From Actinomadura luzonensis (GTDB lineage: Bacteria; Actinomycetota; Actinomycetes; Streptosporangiales; Streptosporangiaceae), in assembly GCF_022664455.2 (NCBI RefSeq), contig NZ_JAKRKC020000001.1:2981001-3045000 (forward strand): DNA of 64,000 nt, read 5' to 3'. Positions 1 through 6,516 of this stretch are shown here, piece after piece. The translations under genes were made by a program, and so were the position numbers. Each line of letters opens with the position of its first letter. The first letter of the stretch is position 1. A model generated the notes under the pieces. That model was given only the letters and a program-made list of their open reading frames with translations, did no database searches and was not told the DNA's origin.

Positions 1-198
1 GAGCATGCTCAGCACCGCGGAGAAACAGGCGGCGTAACCGACCGCGAACAACTGCTCGGGGTTGGTGCCGTCCCCGTCCCCGCCCAGCTCTTTGGGCTGC
101 CGGAGCCGTACGTCGAGCTTGCCGTCCGAGCTGACCCCGTGCCCGTCGGCCCGTCCTCCTGTAACGGTCGCCTCCGCCGTGTACATCGGCTTGGTCAT
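1..198 (-). CDS. ohr: Organic hydroperoxide resistance protein Ohr, N-terminal part (cut by window edge)
   Basis: Sixty-six codons are present, from an ATG at 198 to the window edge. The start MTKPMYTAEATVTGGRADGH and the later FAVGYAACF segment are characteristic of the Ohr subgroup of the OsmC/Ohr family. These thiol peroxidases reduce organic hydroperoxides in the cytoplasm using two cysteines. The Cys of YAACF is the reactive (peroxidatic) one; the resolving Cys would lie beyond the edge. A strong promoter and an inverted repeat lie directly upstream (247-274). Ohr is commonly controlled by the MarR-type repressor OhrR, which is not in this window. Family assignment is firm; the gene is incomplete only because the window ends. 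Confidence 0.93.
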   Translation of the reverse strand, partial: MTKPMYTAEATVTGGRADGHGVSSDGKLDVRLRQPKELGGDGDGTNPEQLFAVGYAACFSAVLSML

Positions 199-246
199 GC
201 CGTCCACTCCCTGCCTCGCGTTCCCGTCCCGTCTTCTTGTTTGTGA

Positions 247-274
247 ATCATAGACTTCAAAAACCGAAAGTCAA
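247..274 (-). promoter_or_regulatory. ohr promoter with overlapping inverted repeat (possible OhrR operator)
   Basis: Read on the minus strand, TTGACT (274-269) and TATGAT (252-247) are separated by 16 bp, a near-consensus housekeeping promoter about 50 bp upstream of the ohr start. The spacer carries an inverted repeat, GACTT (253-257) and AAGTC (268-272) on the plus strand. A repressor bound there would cover both promoter elements. OhrR as the ligand is inference from gene content. Confidence 0.55.
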
Positions 275-367
275 CGATTAAGATCGAGAACGCCACCCTC
301 CGGCAACCGTGTGTCTTATGGCCGCTGGGTCGAAATCCTCAAGGTGGTACTGATCCCTGGAGGCGAC

Positions 368-637
368 ATGTCAGGATCCGGTCCTCGAAGCGGTCACTCG
401 CTTCCCGTCCACACCAGGCGGGTCCTTTGCCTCGCCGCTTCGTCGGGAGGCTCCGCTTCCCCGGCGAACGTCGATACCTTGGCGGGCGTCGCCGCCGCGA
501 CCTGTCCCGAAGCCGGCGCGGCGCTGCCCTCGACCCTGGTCGCCAAGCGCGGGACGCGCGCAATCGGCCCGTCGTACGACTCTCACAGCGTGGCCACGAC
601 ACAGGAACCCGTCGCGCAGCGGGTGGTGTCGGCATGA
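368..637 (+). CDS. Possible small protein of unknown function, stop overlaps next start
   Basis: This is an 89-codon frame starting at an ATG preceded by GGAGG at good spacing (TGGAGGCGACATG). Its TGA overlaps the ATG of the following hydrolase as ATGA, an arrangement typical of translational coupling. The product is Ser/Ala/Val-rich, has two cysteines and shows no domain I recognise. The 199-367 stretch before it holds the ohr promoter and no other gene I can support. It could be a real leader-type gene, or a chance frame in GC-rich DNA or a decayed gene. The support is only the ribosome site and the overlap. Confidence 0.28.
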   Translation: MSGSGPRSGHSLPVHTRRVLCLAASSGGSASPANVDTLAGVAAATCPEAGAALPSTLVAKRGTRAIGPSYDSHSVATTQEPVAQRVVSA

Positions 638-1590
638 CGACCTTCGTCCTGGTCGCCGGCGCGTGGCACGGACCATGGGCCTGGGACCGCGTGGTCCCGT
701 TCCTCGACCGGGCCGGGGCCCGCACGATCGTCCCGGACCTGGCGTACGCACCTGGCACAACCCTCCGGGATCACGTCAACCAGGTGCTCGCCGCCCTGCC
801 CGCAACCAGCAGAATCGACTCCACAACCGTCCCAGGCACCGACCGCGGAGTCGGCTCTGGAACCGGTCGCACAACTGGCCGTGAAACCGGGTGGTCCGAC
901 CATGACCCTGCCGACCAGGTGATCCTCGTCGGTCACAGCTACGCGGGTCTCGTCGTTCGCCAGGCAGCCGACATGCGCCCCGACCGGATCGCCCGCATCA
1001 TCCTGGTGGACGGTTGGGCGGGCCCGACCGGAAGCAGCATGTTCACCCTCGCCCCGCCCGCCTTCGCCCAGGCGATGCGGGCCGCGGCCGAAGCCACCGC
1101 AACCCCAATCCGGCGTTCCCAGAGTCCCGCGTACGAGAACCCGACGCCCCAGACCCCTGCGCCCCAGAACCCCACACTCCAGAACCTGGCGCCCCCGGAC
1201 CCCGCGCCCCCGGACCCCGCGCCCCCGGACCCCGCGCCCCCGGACCCCGCGCCCACAGACCAGCGGCTGATCCCGCCCCCTCCGCCTCACCTCTTCGGCG
1301 TGACGGACCCCGCCGACGCCGCCTGGCTGACCCGGAACCTCCGCCCCCACCCCCTCCGCACGTTCGAGGACACGACGGAGCTCACCGGCGCAGTCGCCGC
1401 CATCCCCGGCACCGCGATCCACTGCCGCCCCCAGACCTACCCCTTCGAACGACTCGGCCAGGCCATCGGCTACGACACCATCCCCATCGACGGACCCCAC
1501 GACATCATGGTGGCCGCCCCGGAAGCCCTCGCCACGCTCCTCCTCTCCCTCGCCGCAGAATCACTCGGTTCAGGAACCGGAAGCCGCTGA
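634..1590 (+). CDS. Alpha/beta hydrolase with low-complexity insertions
   Basis: A 318-residue alpha/beta-fold hydrolase, probably a cytoplasmic esterase. The N-terminus FVLVAGAWHGPWAWDRVVPF is the usual first strand and oxyanion region of the salicylate-esterase-like subfamily. The nucleophile elbow is GHSYAG (Ser about 102), and the likely catalytic His is in DGPHDIMV near the end. Family members are usually about 230-260 residues. This one carries two extra Pro/Thr/Gly/Asp-rich stretches: residues about 58-92 before the nucleophile elbow, and about 165-212, the latter encoded by a 15-bp tandem repeat. Start chosen at ATG 634 because the family consensus begins there; a longer in-frame extension to 427 is low-complexity and unlikely. 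An HxlR regulator follows 13 bp downstream. Substrate unknown. Confidence 0.85.
   Translation: MTTFVLVAGAWHGPWAWDRVVPFLDRAGARTIVPDLAYAPGTTLRDHVNQVLAALPATSRIDSTTVPGTDRGVGSGTGRTTGRETGWSDHDPADQVILVGHSYAGLVVRQAADMRPDRIARIILVDGWAGPTGSSMFTLAPPAFAQAMRAAAEATATPIRRSQSPAYENPTPQTPAPQNPTLQNLAPPDPAPPDPAPPDPAPPDPAPTDQRLIPPPPPHLFGVTDPADAAWLTRNLRPHPLRTFEDTTELTGAVAAIPGTAIHCRPQTYPFERLGQAIGYDTIPIDGPHDIMVAAPEALATLLLSLAAESLGSGTGSR
1144..1263 (+). repeat. 15-bp tandem repeat (8 units) inside the hydrolase gene
   Basis: Eight consecutive 15-bp units encode a pentapeptide array. The central four units (1189-1248) are identical and encode APPDP; flanking units are diverged (TPQTP, APQNP, TLQNL, APTDQ). The period is a multiple of three, so copy-number changes keep the reading frame. 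The identical core suggests recent slippage or unequal exchange. Confidence 0.9.
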
Positions 1591-1603
1591 TTAAACTGCT
1601 GAA

Positions 1604-2284
1604 GTGGACCGTACGTACAACCAGTTCTGCGCCACCGCCAGGACCCTGGACATCGTGGGCGAGCGCTGGACGCTGCTCATCCTCCGCGACCTGCTGACCG
1701 GCCCGAAGCGGTTCTCCGACTTCCAGAACAGCTTGCGCGGCCTGGGCACCGGCCTCCTCGCCGCCCGCCTGAAGCATCTTGAGCACGAGGGCCTCATCCG
1801 CAAGATCACCCTGCCGCCGCCCGCCCGCACTCCCGCCTACGCGCTGACGGAGGCCGGCGACGAGCTCGGCCCCGCGATCCTGGAGCTGGCCAAGTGGGGC
1901 ATGAAGTGGGCGATGGGCGAGCGCCGCGAGGGCGAGGCGTTCCACGGCGGCTGGGCGGTCCTCGGCCTGCGCGCGTACTTCGATCCGAGTGCCGCCGAGG
2001 ACGTGCGGGCGATCTACGAGTTCCGCATCTCGGGCGAGGTCTTCCACGCCATCGTCGAGAACGGCACCATCGAGACGATCGTCGGCCCGGCGCAACGTCC
2101 TGACGCCGTCCTGGAGATCGACGACGAGGTCCTGATCGACATAGCCGCCGGCCGCACGACGTTCGGGCAGGCCGTCAGGGAACACCGTGCCCAGGCCAGC
2201 GGGGCTCCGCAGGCCATCCTCGCCCTGGTCAGCATGTTCCGTGCCCCGCAGCCCCAGTCGCGGAGGCAGCCCGGGCAGGCATGA
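1604..2284 (+). CDS. HxlR-family transcriptional regulator with SCP2-like C-terminal domain
   Basis: A 226-residue protein starting at GTG 1604. Residues 1-100 form an HxlR winged helix: it begins NQFCATARTLDIVGERWTLL, then LRDLLTGPKRFSDFQ and LAARLKHLEHEGLI. The remaining about 115 residues resemble the sterol-carrier (SCP2)-like extension often found on longer HxlR proteins, which may bind a hydrophobic effector. It follows the alpha/beta hydrolase by 13 bp on the same strand, so the two are probably cotranscribed and the regulator may control the pair. The ligand is not predictable from sequence. Confidence 0.88.
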   Translation: MDRTYNQFCATARTLDIVGERWTLLILRDLLTGPKRFSDFQNSLRGLGTGLLAARLKHLEHEGLIRKITLPPPARTPAYALTEAGDELGPAILELAKWGMKWAMGERREGEAFHGGWAVLGLRAYFDPSAAEDVRAIYEFRISGEVFHAIVENGTIETIVGPAQRPDAVLEIDDEVLIDIAAGRTTFGQAVREHRAQASGAPQAILALVSMFRAPQPQSRRQPGQA

Positions 2285-2589
2285 CCGGACCGGCGTACGG
2301 AGGCTGCGGGAGCGCCCGCCAACGGCCGATCCGCGGACGTACGTGCTCGGTGGCTCATCCAGCCCCAGGTCGGAGCCGGTTCGCGCGGAATCCGAACCTC
2401 CGCGCAGCGTGACGGCGTGCCGGCGTCCCGTCCTGGAGGCCGGCCCCCGTCAGGCGCCTGACACCCCGGACGACGCCGAGGCCCGGCTCCGTCCGCGGAC
2501 CGACGACCTCCTGAGCCCACCACCCCGTCCTGGCCCCCGGTATGACTGAGTGGGATGAGGCGCATGACGGCCCGAGTACCCTTATGGAC
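2285..2589. other. Gene-free interval with a putative leaderless promoter at its right end
   Basis: About 305 bp without a gene I can support; open frames here lack ribosome sites and recognisable products. The hexamer TACCCT at 2577-2582 lies seven bases before ATG 2590, the spacing expected if transcription of rlmB begins at its own start codon. No -35 of quality is visible. Confidence 0.45.
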
Positions 2590-3564
2590 ATGGCAGCAGG
2601 CGGTAGGGCTTCGGGCAGGCCCGCGAAGAAGAAGGGCCCGTCCAAGGGCACCGGCGGTCAGAAGCGCCGCGGGCTCGCGGGCAAGGGGTCCACCCCGCCT
2701 GCCGAGATGCGCCACTGGTACAAGGACAAGGCGCGCACCGAACGCATCGCCCGCGAGGAGCGTACGGGCGGCACCGGCACCCGGCGTCCGGCTGCGGCGG
2801 GCCGCCAGCGTCGTTCGGAGGACGCCCCGGAGTACATCGGCGGCCGGAACCCGGTCCTGGAGGCCCTGCAGGCAGGCGTCCCGTGCACGGCTCTCTACGT
2901 GGCGCAGCGCGTCGACAACGACGATCGCGTCCGCGACTCCATCAAGATCGCCGCCGAGCAGGGCATCGCCCTGCTCGAAGTCACCCGTGACAAGCTCGAC
3001 CGCCTGACCGAAGGCGCGGTCCACCAGGGCATCGCCCTCCAGATCCCGGCGTACGACTACGCCCACCCGGCCGAGCTGGTGGAGCTGGCGCAGGACGCCG
3101 CCGAGACCCCTCTGATCGTCGCCCTCGACTCGGTGACCGACCCCCGCAACCTCGGCGCCATCGCCCGCTCCGCCACCGCGTTCGGCGCGCACGGCCTGCT
3201 CGTCCCGTCGCGCCGCTCCGCCGGCGTCACGGCGGGAGCCTGGAAGACCTCGGCCGGCACCCTCGCCAGCCTCCGCGTCGCCCGCGCCGCCAACCTGACG
3301 GCCGCCCTGCGCGAATACCGCGACGCCGGCCTCTTCATCATCGGCCTGGACGGCGGCGGCGACACCGATATCGCCGACGTCGACCTCCTGACCGAGCCGG
3401 CCGTCATCGTGGTCGGCTCCGAGGGCAAGGGCCTGTCCCGCCTGGTTCGCGAGCAGTGCGACGTGCTGGCCCGCATTCCGATGGCCACCGCCGCCGAGTC
3501 CCTGAACGCGGGTGTGGCGGCCGGTGTGGCGTTGTACGAGGTCGCTCGTCACAGACGTCTCTAG
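2590..3564 (+). CDS. rlmB: 23S rRNA (guanosine-2'-O-)-methyltransferase, TrmH/SpoU family
   Basis: A 324-residue SPOUT methyltransferase that 2'-O-methylates 23S rRNA using S-adenosylmethionine. It has a basic Gly/Lys/Arg N-terminal tail (KGSTPPAEMRHWYKDK is typical of actinobacterial members), then the substrate-binding domain from about residue 80 (YIGGRNPVLEAL). The three SpoU motifs follow: DPRNLGAIARSA, VVGSEGKGLS and IPMATAAESLNAGVAAGVAL, which form the knotted cofactor site. Start chosen at ATG 2590, since a -10-like element sits seven bases upstream; ATG 2584 and ATG 2542 are alternatives. tRNA-Thr follows 20 bp downstream. Strong family call; the exact guanosine is inferred. Confidence 0.93.
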   Translation: MAAGGRASGRPAKKKGPSKGTGGQKRRGLAGKGSTPPAEMRHWYKDKARTERIAREERTGGTGTRRPAAAGRQRRSEDAPEYIGGRNPVLEALQAGVPCTALYVAQRVDNDDRVRDSIKIAAEQGIALLEVTRDKLDRLTEGAVHQGIALQIPAYDYAHPAELVELAQDAAETPLIVALDSVTDPRNLGAIARSATAFGAHGLLVPSRRSAGVTAGAWKTSAGTLASLRVARAANLTAALREYRDAGLFIIGLDGGGDTDIADVDLLTEPAVIVVGSEGKGLSRLVREQCDVLARIPMATAAESLNAGVAAGVALYEVARHRRL

Positions 3565-3584
3565 CGTCTACACTGGTAGGCCGC

Positions 3585-3657
3585 GCCGACGTAGCTCAAT
3601 CGGCAGAGCATCTGTCTTGTAAACAGAAGGTCAGGGGTTCGATTCCCCTCGTCGGCT
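3585..3657 (+). tRNA. tRNA-Thr (anticodon TGT)
   Basis: A 73-nt cloverleaf: acceptor GCCGACG pairs with CGTCGGC, D arm GCTC/GAGC, anticodon stem TCTGT/ACAGA around loop CTTGTAA (anticodon TGT), and T arm AGGGG-TTCGATT-CCCCT. CCA is not encoded. A rho-independent terminator follows. The 3' half is the attachment site of the decayed element to the right. Confidence 0.97.
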
Positions 3658-3667
3658 CTGCACCAGG

Positions 3668-3702
3668 AAGCCCCTGAACAGGCGTCATGCCGTCAGGGGC
3701 TT
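3668..3702 (+). terminator. Rho-independent terminator of tRNA-Thr
   Basis: A 10-bp perfect stem, AAGCCCCTGA (3668-3677) with TCAGGGGCTT (3693-3702), and a 15-nt loop, followed by CTTCGTTT. Confidence 0.8.
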
Positions 3703-3726
3703 CTTCGTTTGTCAGGACAATGTCGG

Positions 3727-3751
3727 GATCTTGCTAACGGGCGTGCTAACA
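3727..3751 (+). repeat. Left arm-type repeat pair of the integrative element
   Basis: Two copies of TGCTAAC (3732-3738 and 3744-3750) start 12 bp apart, just beyond the integrase stop codon. The 25-bp block matches 6242-6266 at 21 of 25 positions in the same orientation, with all four mismatches in the spacer between the heptamers. Likely integrase or excisionase arm-binding sites. Confidence 0.6.
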
Positions 3752-3757
3752 CGGCCG

Positions 3758-4780
3758 CTATTCGGTGACGGCCTTGGCGAAGACGTCGGCAGCGGTGGCG
3801 GCCTGCTCATGAATGACGTGGGCGTAGATCCTGAGGGTGATCGCCAGGTCGGCGTGGCCGAGTCGGGCCGCGAGGACGTGGACGGGAACGCCGGCCAGGA
3901 GCAGCGTCGTCGCGTGGATGTGGCGGAGGTCGTGCAGGCGGGCATGGGGGAGTTGGGCTCGCGGGTTCTGCTTGTTGTGGGTTTCGATGAGCTTGGGCAT
4001 GAGCGAGCTGGGCGTGTCCGGGAAGAGCGGATCTCCCCAGCCAGTCGTAAAGACGTACGCACCGCCGCCCTTCCAGGACTCGCCGAGCCTTAGGCGTTCC
4101 TCGTCCTGGCGGGCGCGGTGGGCCTTGAAGACTCTGACCGTGCTGGGGTCGAGGGACACGACGCGGGAGCAGGTCGGTGGCGAGCTGTTCGGAGACGCCC
4201 AGGCGGGCGCGGATGGAGTCGGCGGAGATCGGTTCACCGTGCTTGGCGTGGTGCTCGTCAGCGACGCGGCGGGCGTAGTCCACGAGCGCCGGGTCTGGTG
4301 CCGAACCGGGACGTCGCGGGACTCTGCGGGGACGGTTGAGGACGGTTGCGCGGAAGGTGAGGACGTCTGCGGGACGTCCTGTGGTGTGTCGGTGCCGGTG
4401 GTCGTGGCGCGGCGTTCGAGCATCGACACCGCGACGAGGAAGGCGCCGGCCGGGGTTGCGGCGGTGATCCAGCCCCAGACGGTCGGTGTGGCTTGGGCGA
4501 GGTTGGCGGCCAGTGACAGAACGATTCCGCCGGTCAGGACGAGGACGGGCCAGGAGATCGGGCCGCGCCGGGTTCGGTGGGTCTTCTTGTCGCGTTGGCG
4601 TTCGCGGGCGGCCATGACGCAGGTCAGGTCGATGCAGATGGCGATGGCCCAGGACATCCAGCCGGTCTGTCCGTGTTCGCTGGCGGTGTCGCGGATGTGG
4701 GTGAACGAGCCTGCGCCCGCGATGAGTGCCAGGACGAGGACAGGGCCGGTGTCGAGGAGCCGGGCGGTGATGCGGCGCAT
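3758..4780 (-). pseudogene. Chimeric remnant: spdB-like membrane protein fused to integrase C-terminus
   Basis: The frame is open for 340 codons but joins two unrelated genes. Residues 1-130 are an SpdB/DUF2637-type protein with hydrophobic segments (VLVLALIAGAGSF, WPVLVLTGGIVLSLAANLAQ, AGAFLVAVSMLERR). Residues about 205-340 are the catalytic half of a phage-type tyrosine integrase: HDLRHIHATTLLLAGV (Arg and first His), RLGHAD (His) and RIYAHV (nucleophile Tyr). The middle is read out of frame: the natural SpdB tail (DYARRVADEHHAKHGE, ARLGVSEQLATDLL) lies in another frame at about 4170-4290. So there is a frameshift near 4300-4400 and a deletion joint near 4160. The integrase N-terminus, which binds arm sites, is absent. 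No integration activity is expected. Confidence 0.85.
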
Positions 4781-4807
4781 CTCAGCTCCTCCTCGCAGCG
4801 ACCGGGT

Positions 4808-5040
4808 TCAGGCGGTCTGCTGGTCGGGTGTTGGGACGGGTTGAGCGATCATCACCTCGGCCCAGGGCGGTGCCAGGTGGGCGTAGGTAGTGGCGGCCTG
4901 TTCGGCGGTGTGCTCGCTGACGTAGGAGGAGCGGGCGCGGTACCACTGGCCGTCCTGGGAGGCGACGATGGCGACGCCAGGTGTCTCGGCGGCGATGGCG
5001 CGGGCCGAGTCGAGCGCGGCCGGGTAGGAAGAATGAACGC
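4808..5040 (-). pseudogene. 3' remnant of an element gene upstream of spdB
   Basis: The last about 75 codons of a gene, ending PTPDQQTA with a stop at 4808. Recognisable sequence runs from about AALDSARAIAAETPGVAIVA through GQWYRARSSYVSEHTAEQAA to APPWAEVMIA. This resembles the small protein usually encoded just before spdB in actinomycete integrative elements; I do not know its function. Beyond about 5040 the frame loses sense and overlaps the tail of the SMI1 gene on the same strand, so the 5' part was lost at a deletion or insertion joint. The fused spdB-like frame follows 27 bp downstream. Confidence 0.55.
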
Positions 5041-5048
5041 CTCTACGA

Positions 5049-5681
5049 TCAAGGAAAGTCAGGCTGCCGCGAGCGCCGATGACGGCTGACGATCTGCCGC
5101 GTCCAGTGTGTGTACCAGTCCAAGAACGGCACCGGTTCGCTCCAGCCCCCATGCAGACGGCCCGACGGCTCAACATCCCTCCAGGGAGCCGACGGCCACC
5201 AGTACATGTCCTTCACCCATCCCATCTCGGTAAGCCAGACCGTGCCGGCGTACTCGCCGTTCATGGCGAGCATGCTGATCCACGAGCACCCGTGGCTGCA
5301 CAGGAACATCGTCCCGGGTGAGGGTTTGTCCATCCACAGGGTGGGGTCTGCTTCCTCGGCGGCGAGGCGCCGCAGTTGCCGCACATCATCCCGGGTCACC
5401 GGGAAGGGCTCCCACGGGTAGGCGGCGACGTCGGGTTCCTCCTGGAAGTCCTCACGCTCCCGTTGGGTCTCTTCCACGATCCAATGCAGGTCGAGCAAGG
5501 GGCCTGGACGGACTCCCCGGCCGAATCGCAGCAGGAACGACCGGAACTCGTCAGGCAGCGGCGCGCCGATCACTTCCTCAAGAGCCACAACCTCGGATTC
5601 CGGCAGAGGCACAGCCGTTGAGAGATCAGCAAGCCGGGAGAGCTCAGCAGCCATCTCATCCAGGCTGACGTCTGACCGCAT
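5049..5681 (-). CDS. SMI1/KNR4 (SUKH) family protein
   Basis: A 210-residue protein. The SUKH signature is at residues about 20-60 (LPESEVVALEEVIGAPLPDE then FRSFLLRFGRGV), and a Trp-rich C-terminal half (SHGCSWISMLAMNGEYAGTV, WLTEMGWVKDMYWW) is usual for the fold. SUKH proteins are often immunity proteins against secreted nuclease or deaminase toxins, but many are uncharacterised and no partner toxin lies in this window. Start is ATG 5681 with GGGAGA six bases upstream; a longer frame to 5780 lacks such a site. It lies inside the integrative-element remnant and is intact, so it is likely cargo. Family call good; role inferred. Confidence 0.82.
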   Translation of the reverse strand: MRSDVSLDEMAAELSRLADLSTAVPLPESEVVALEEVIGAPLPDEFRSFLLRFGRGVRPGPLLDLHWIVEETQREREDFQEEPDVAAYPWEPFPVTRDDVRQLRRLAAEEADPTLWMDKPSPGTMFLCSHGCSWISMLAMNGEYAGTVWLTEMGWVKDMYWWPSAPWRDVEPSGRLHGGWSEPVPFLDWYTHWTRQIVSRHRRSRQPDFP

Positions 5682-5805
5682 GGATTCTCCCGGTTGAAGC
5701 GTCAACGCGTACAGGCTAACGGCGTCGAAGAGCGGGTGACTGGGCTCGGGTTTGGGCTGCGTGCCCCAGCATCCGGCCACAGGAGGGTGGTGCGATACTC
5801 ACCGA

Positions 5806-6192
5806 ATGCCGCTCTACATTCCTCGCGAGGACGCCGGTTACCTCGCCGGCGCCGTACCGGTACTGGTTCTCGTCTCGACCGAACAGATCGAGCGGCTTCC
5901 CGTCTTCCGGCTCGATGCGGGCAGGCCGTTGCCCTGTGAGGGCTGGCAGTTCCTCGCCGGCCTGACCGCCTCAGTGGTCGACGGCCCCGGTGATTCCGGG
6001 ATCTTCGTCGAAGGCATCGCCCGTCCCGAGGAGGCCGAAGAGCGCTTCGCATGGCTGGAGGCCGTCGACCGTTCCGGCGGTGCGGTCGTGCTGGTCGTCG
6101 ACTCGCACAGTGCGGTGGACGACTGGGCGGCACTGGCCGATGGCGGGAAGGCCCGGGGCGGGTTCGTACCCGCGGTGCAGCGGACCGATTGA
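5806..6192 (+). CDS. Hypothetical protein within the element remnant
   Basis: A 128-residue acidic protein beginning MPLYIPREDAGYLAGAVPVL. The segment CEGWQFLAGL...DSGIFVEGIA weakly recalls DUF2185/Imm33-type immunity proteins, but I would not assign it. The ATG at 5806 has no ribosome site at usable distance; GATACT at 5794-5799 lies six bases upstream, suggesting a leaderless transcript. It is divergent from the SMI1 gene across 124 bp and lies just inside the right attachment repeat, so it is probably element cargo. Codon use is unremarkable for the genome, supporting a real gene. Function unknown. Confidence 0.6.
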   Translation: MPLYIPREDAGYLAGAVPVLVLVSTEQIERLPVFRLDAGRPLPCEGWQFLAGLTASVVDGPGDSGIFVEGIARPEEAEERFAWLEAVDRSGGAVVLVVDSHSAVDDWAALADGGKARGGFVPAVQRTD

Positions 6193-6241
6193 CCGCCGAG
6201 CGGCAGGACCAGCAGCGTCTCGGGACAACCGAGGTCTGGCC

Positions 6242-6266
6242 GATCTTGCTAACGCTGTTGCTAACA
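6242..6266 (+). repeat. Right arm-type repeat pair of the integrative element
   Basis: Two TGCTAAC heptamers (6247-6253 and 6259-6265) are spaced exactly as in the left copy at 3727-3751. The block lies 45 bp inside the right attachment repeat, as expected for arm sites on the other side of an att core. Confidence 0.6.
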
Positions 6267-6311
6267 ACGTCCCTGGACGTCGGTGTACGCCCGTGGACGA
6301 TCTCGAACTGG

Positions 6312-6352
6312 CTTGTGAACAGCAGGTCAGAGGTTCGATTCCCTTCGTCGGC
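6312..6352 (+). repeat. Degenerate tRNA-Thr 3' end (att site of the element)
   Basis: Matches tRNA-Thr positions 3616-3656 at 37 of 41 bases. Two of the four changes fall in the T stem and leave a G-U pair and an A/C mismatch, and no 5' tRNA half precedes it, so this is not a second tRNA gene. It is the displaced original tRNA end after integration, since decayed. Confidence 0.82.
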
Positions 6353-6355
6353 GCT

Positions 6356-6373
6356 GCCCCGTCAGGGGCTTTT
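6356..6373 (+). terminator. Terminator left behind the displaced tRNA end
   Basis: GCCCC-GTCA-GGGGC hairpin followed by TTTT. The right half also resembles the terminator after the intact tRNA-Thr, consistent with it being the original chromosomal terminator of that tRNA. The interval 6374-6516 beyond it shows nothing further. Confidence 0.65.
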
Positions 6374-6516
6374 CGTCGGAGGCGGTCGTCGTGGCCCGGG
6401 CGGGTCTCGTAGTGCAGTGTGATCAAGAGGGGGAGACCTCGTTGCGGGTTCACTCTTGTGGTGGCAGGCGAGGCTCAAGCCGCGTGCGTGGAAAGCCGGT
6501 GAGGCGGAGGACGGGA

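Larger units (their letters stand above)
3616..6352. mobile_element. Remnant of a tRNA-Thr integrative element (AICE/pSAM2-like)
   Basis: About 2.7 kb is bounded by the 3' 41 bp of tRNA-Thr (3616-3656) and a 37/41-identical copy at 6312-6352. Inside are a spdB-like gene fused to the 3' part of a tyrosine integrase gene, a truncated plasmid-type gene, a SMI1/KNR4 gene and an unknown gene. Integrase reading towards the tRNA and an SpdB/DUF2637 membrane protein are hallmarks of actinomycete integrative and conjugative elements. Replication, excisionase and translocase genes are missing, and the right repeat has mutations that break T-stem pairing, so the element is very probably immobile. Confidence 0.85.

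Noticed and set aside
1144..1263. Possible CRISPR array
   Set aside because: The units are contiguous 15-bp repeats with no spacers and lie in a coding frame; it is a coding minisatellite. No CRISPR array or cas gene is visible anywhere in the window.
2285..2583. Possible small gene between the HxlR regulator and rlmB
   Set aside because: Open frames here lack start signals and recognisable content. The 2187-2549 frame overlaps the HxlR gene in the wrong frame.
4118..5089. Plus-strand frames across the integrative element remnant
   Set aside because: They are antisense to the recognisable SpdB/integrase sequence and have no ribosome sites or domains.
6312..6352. Second tRNA gene
   Set aside because: Only the 3' half of tRNA-Thr is present, with mismatches in the T stem and no acceptor 5' strand. 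It is a displaced att copy.
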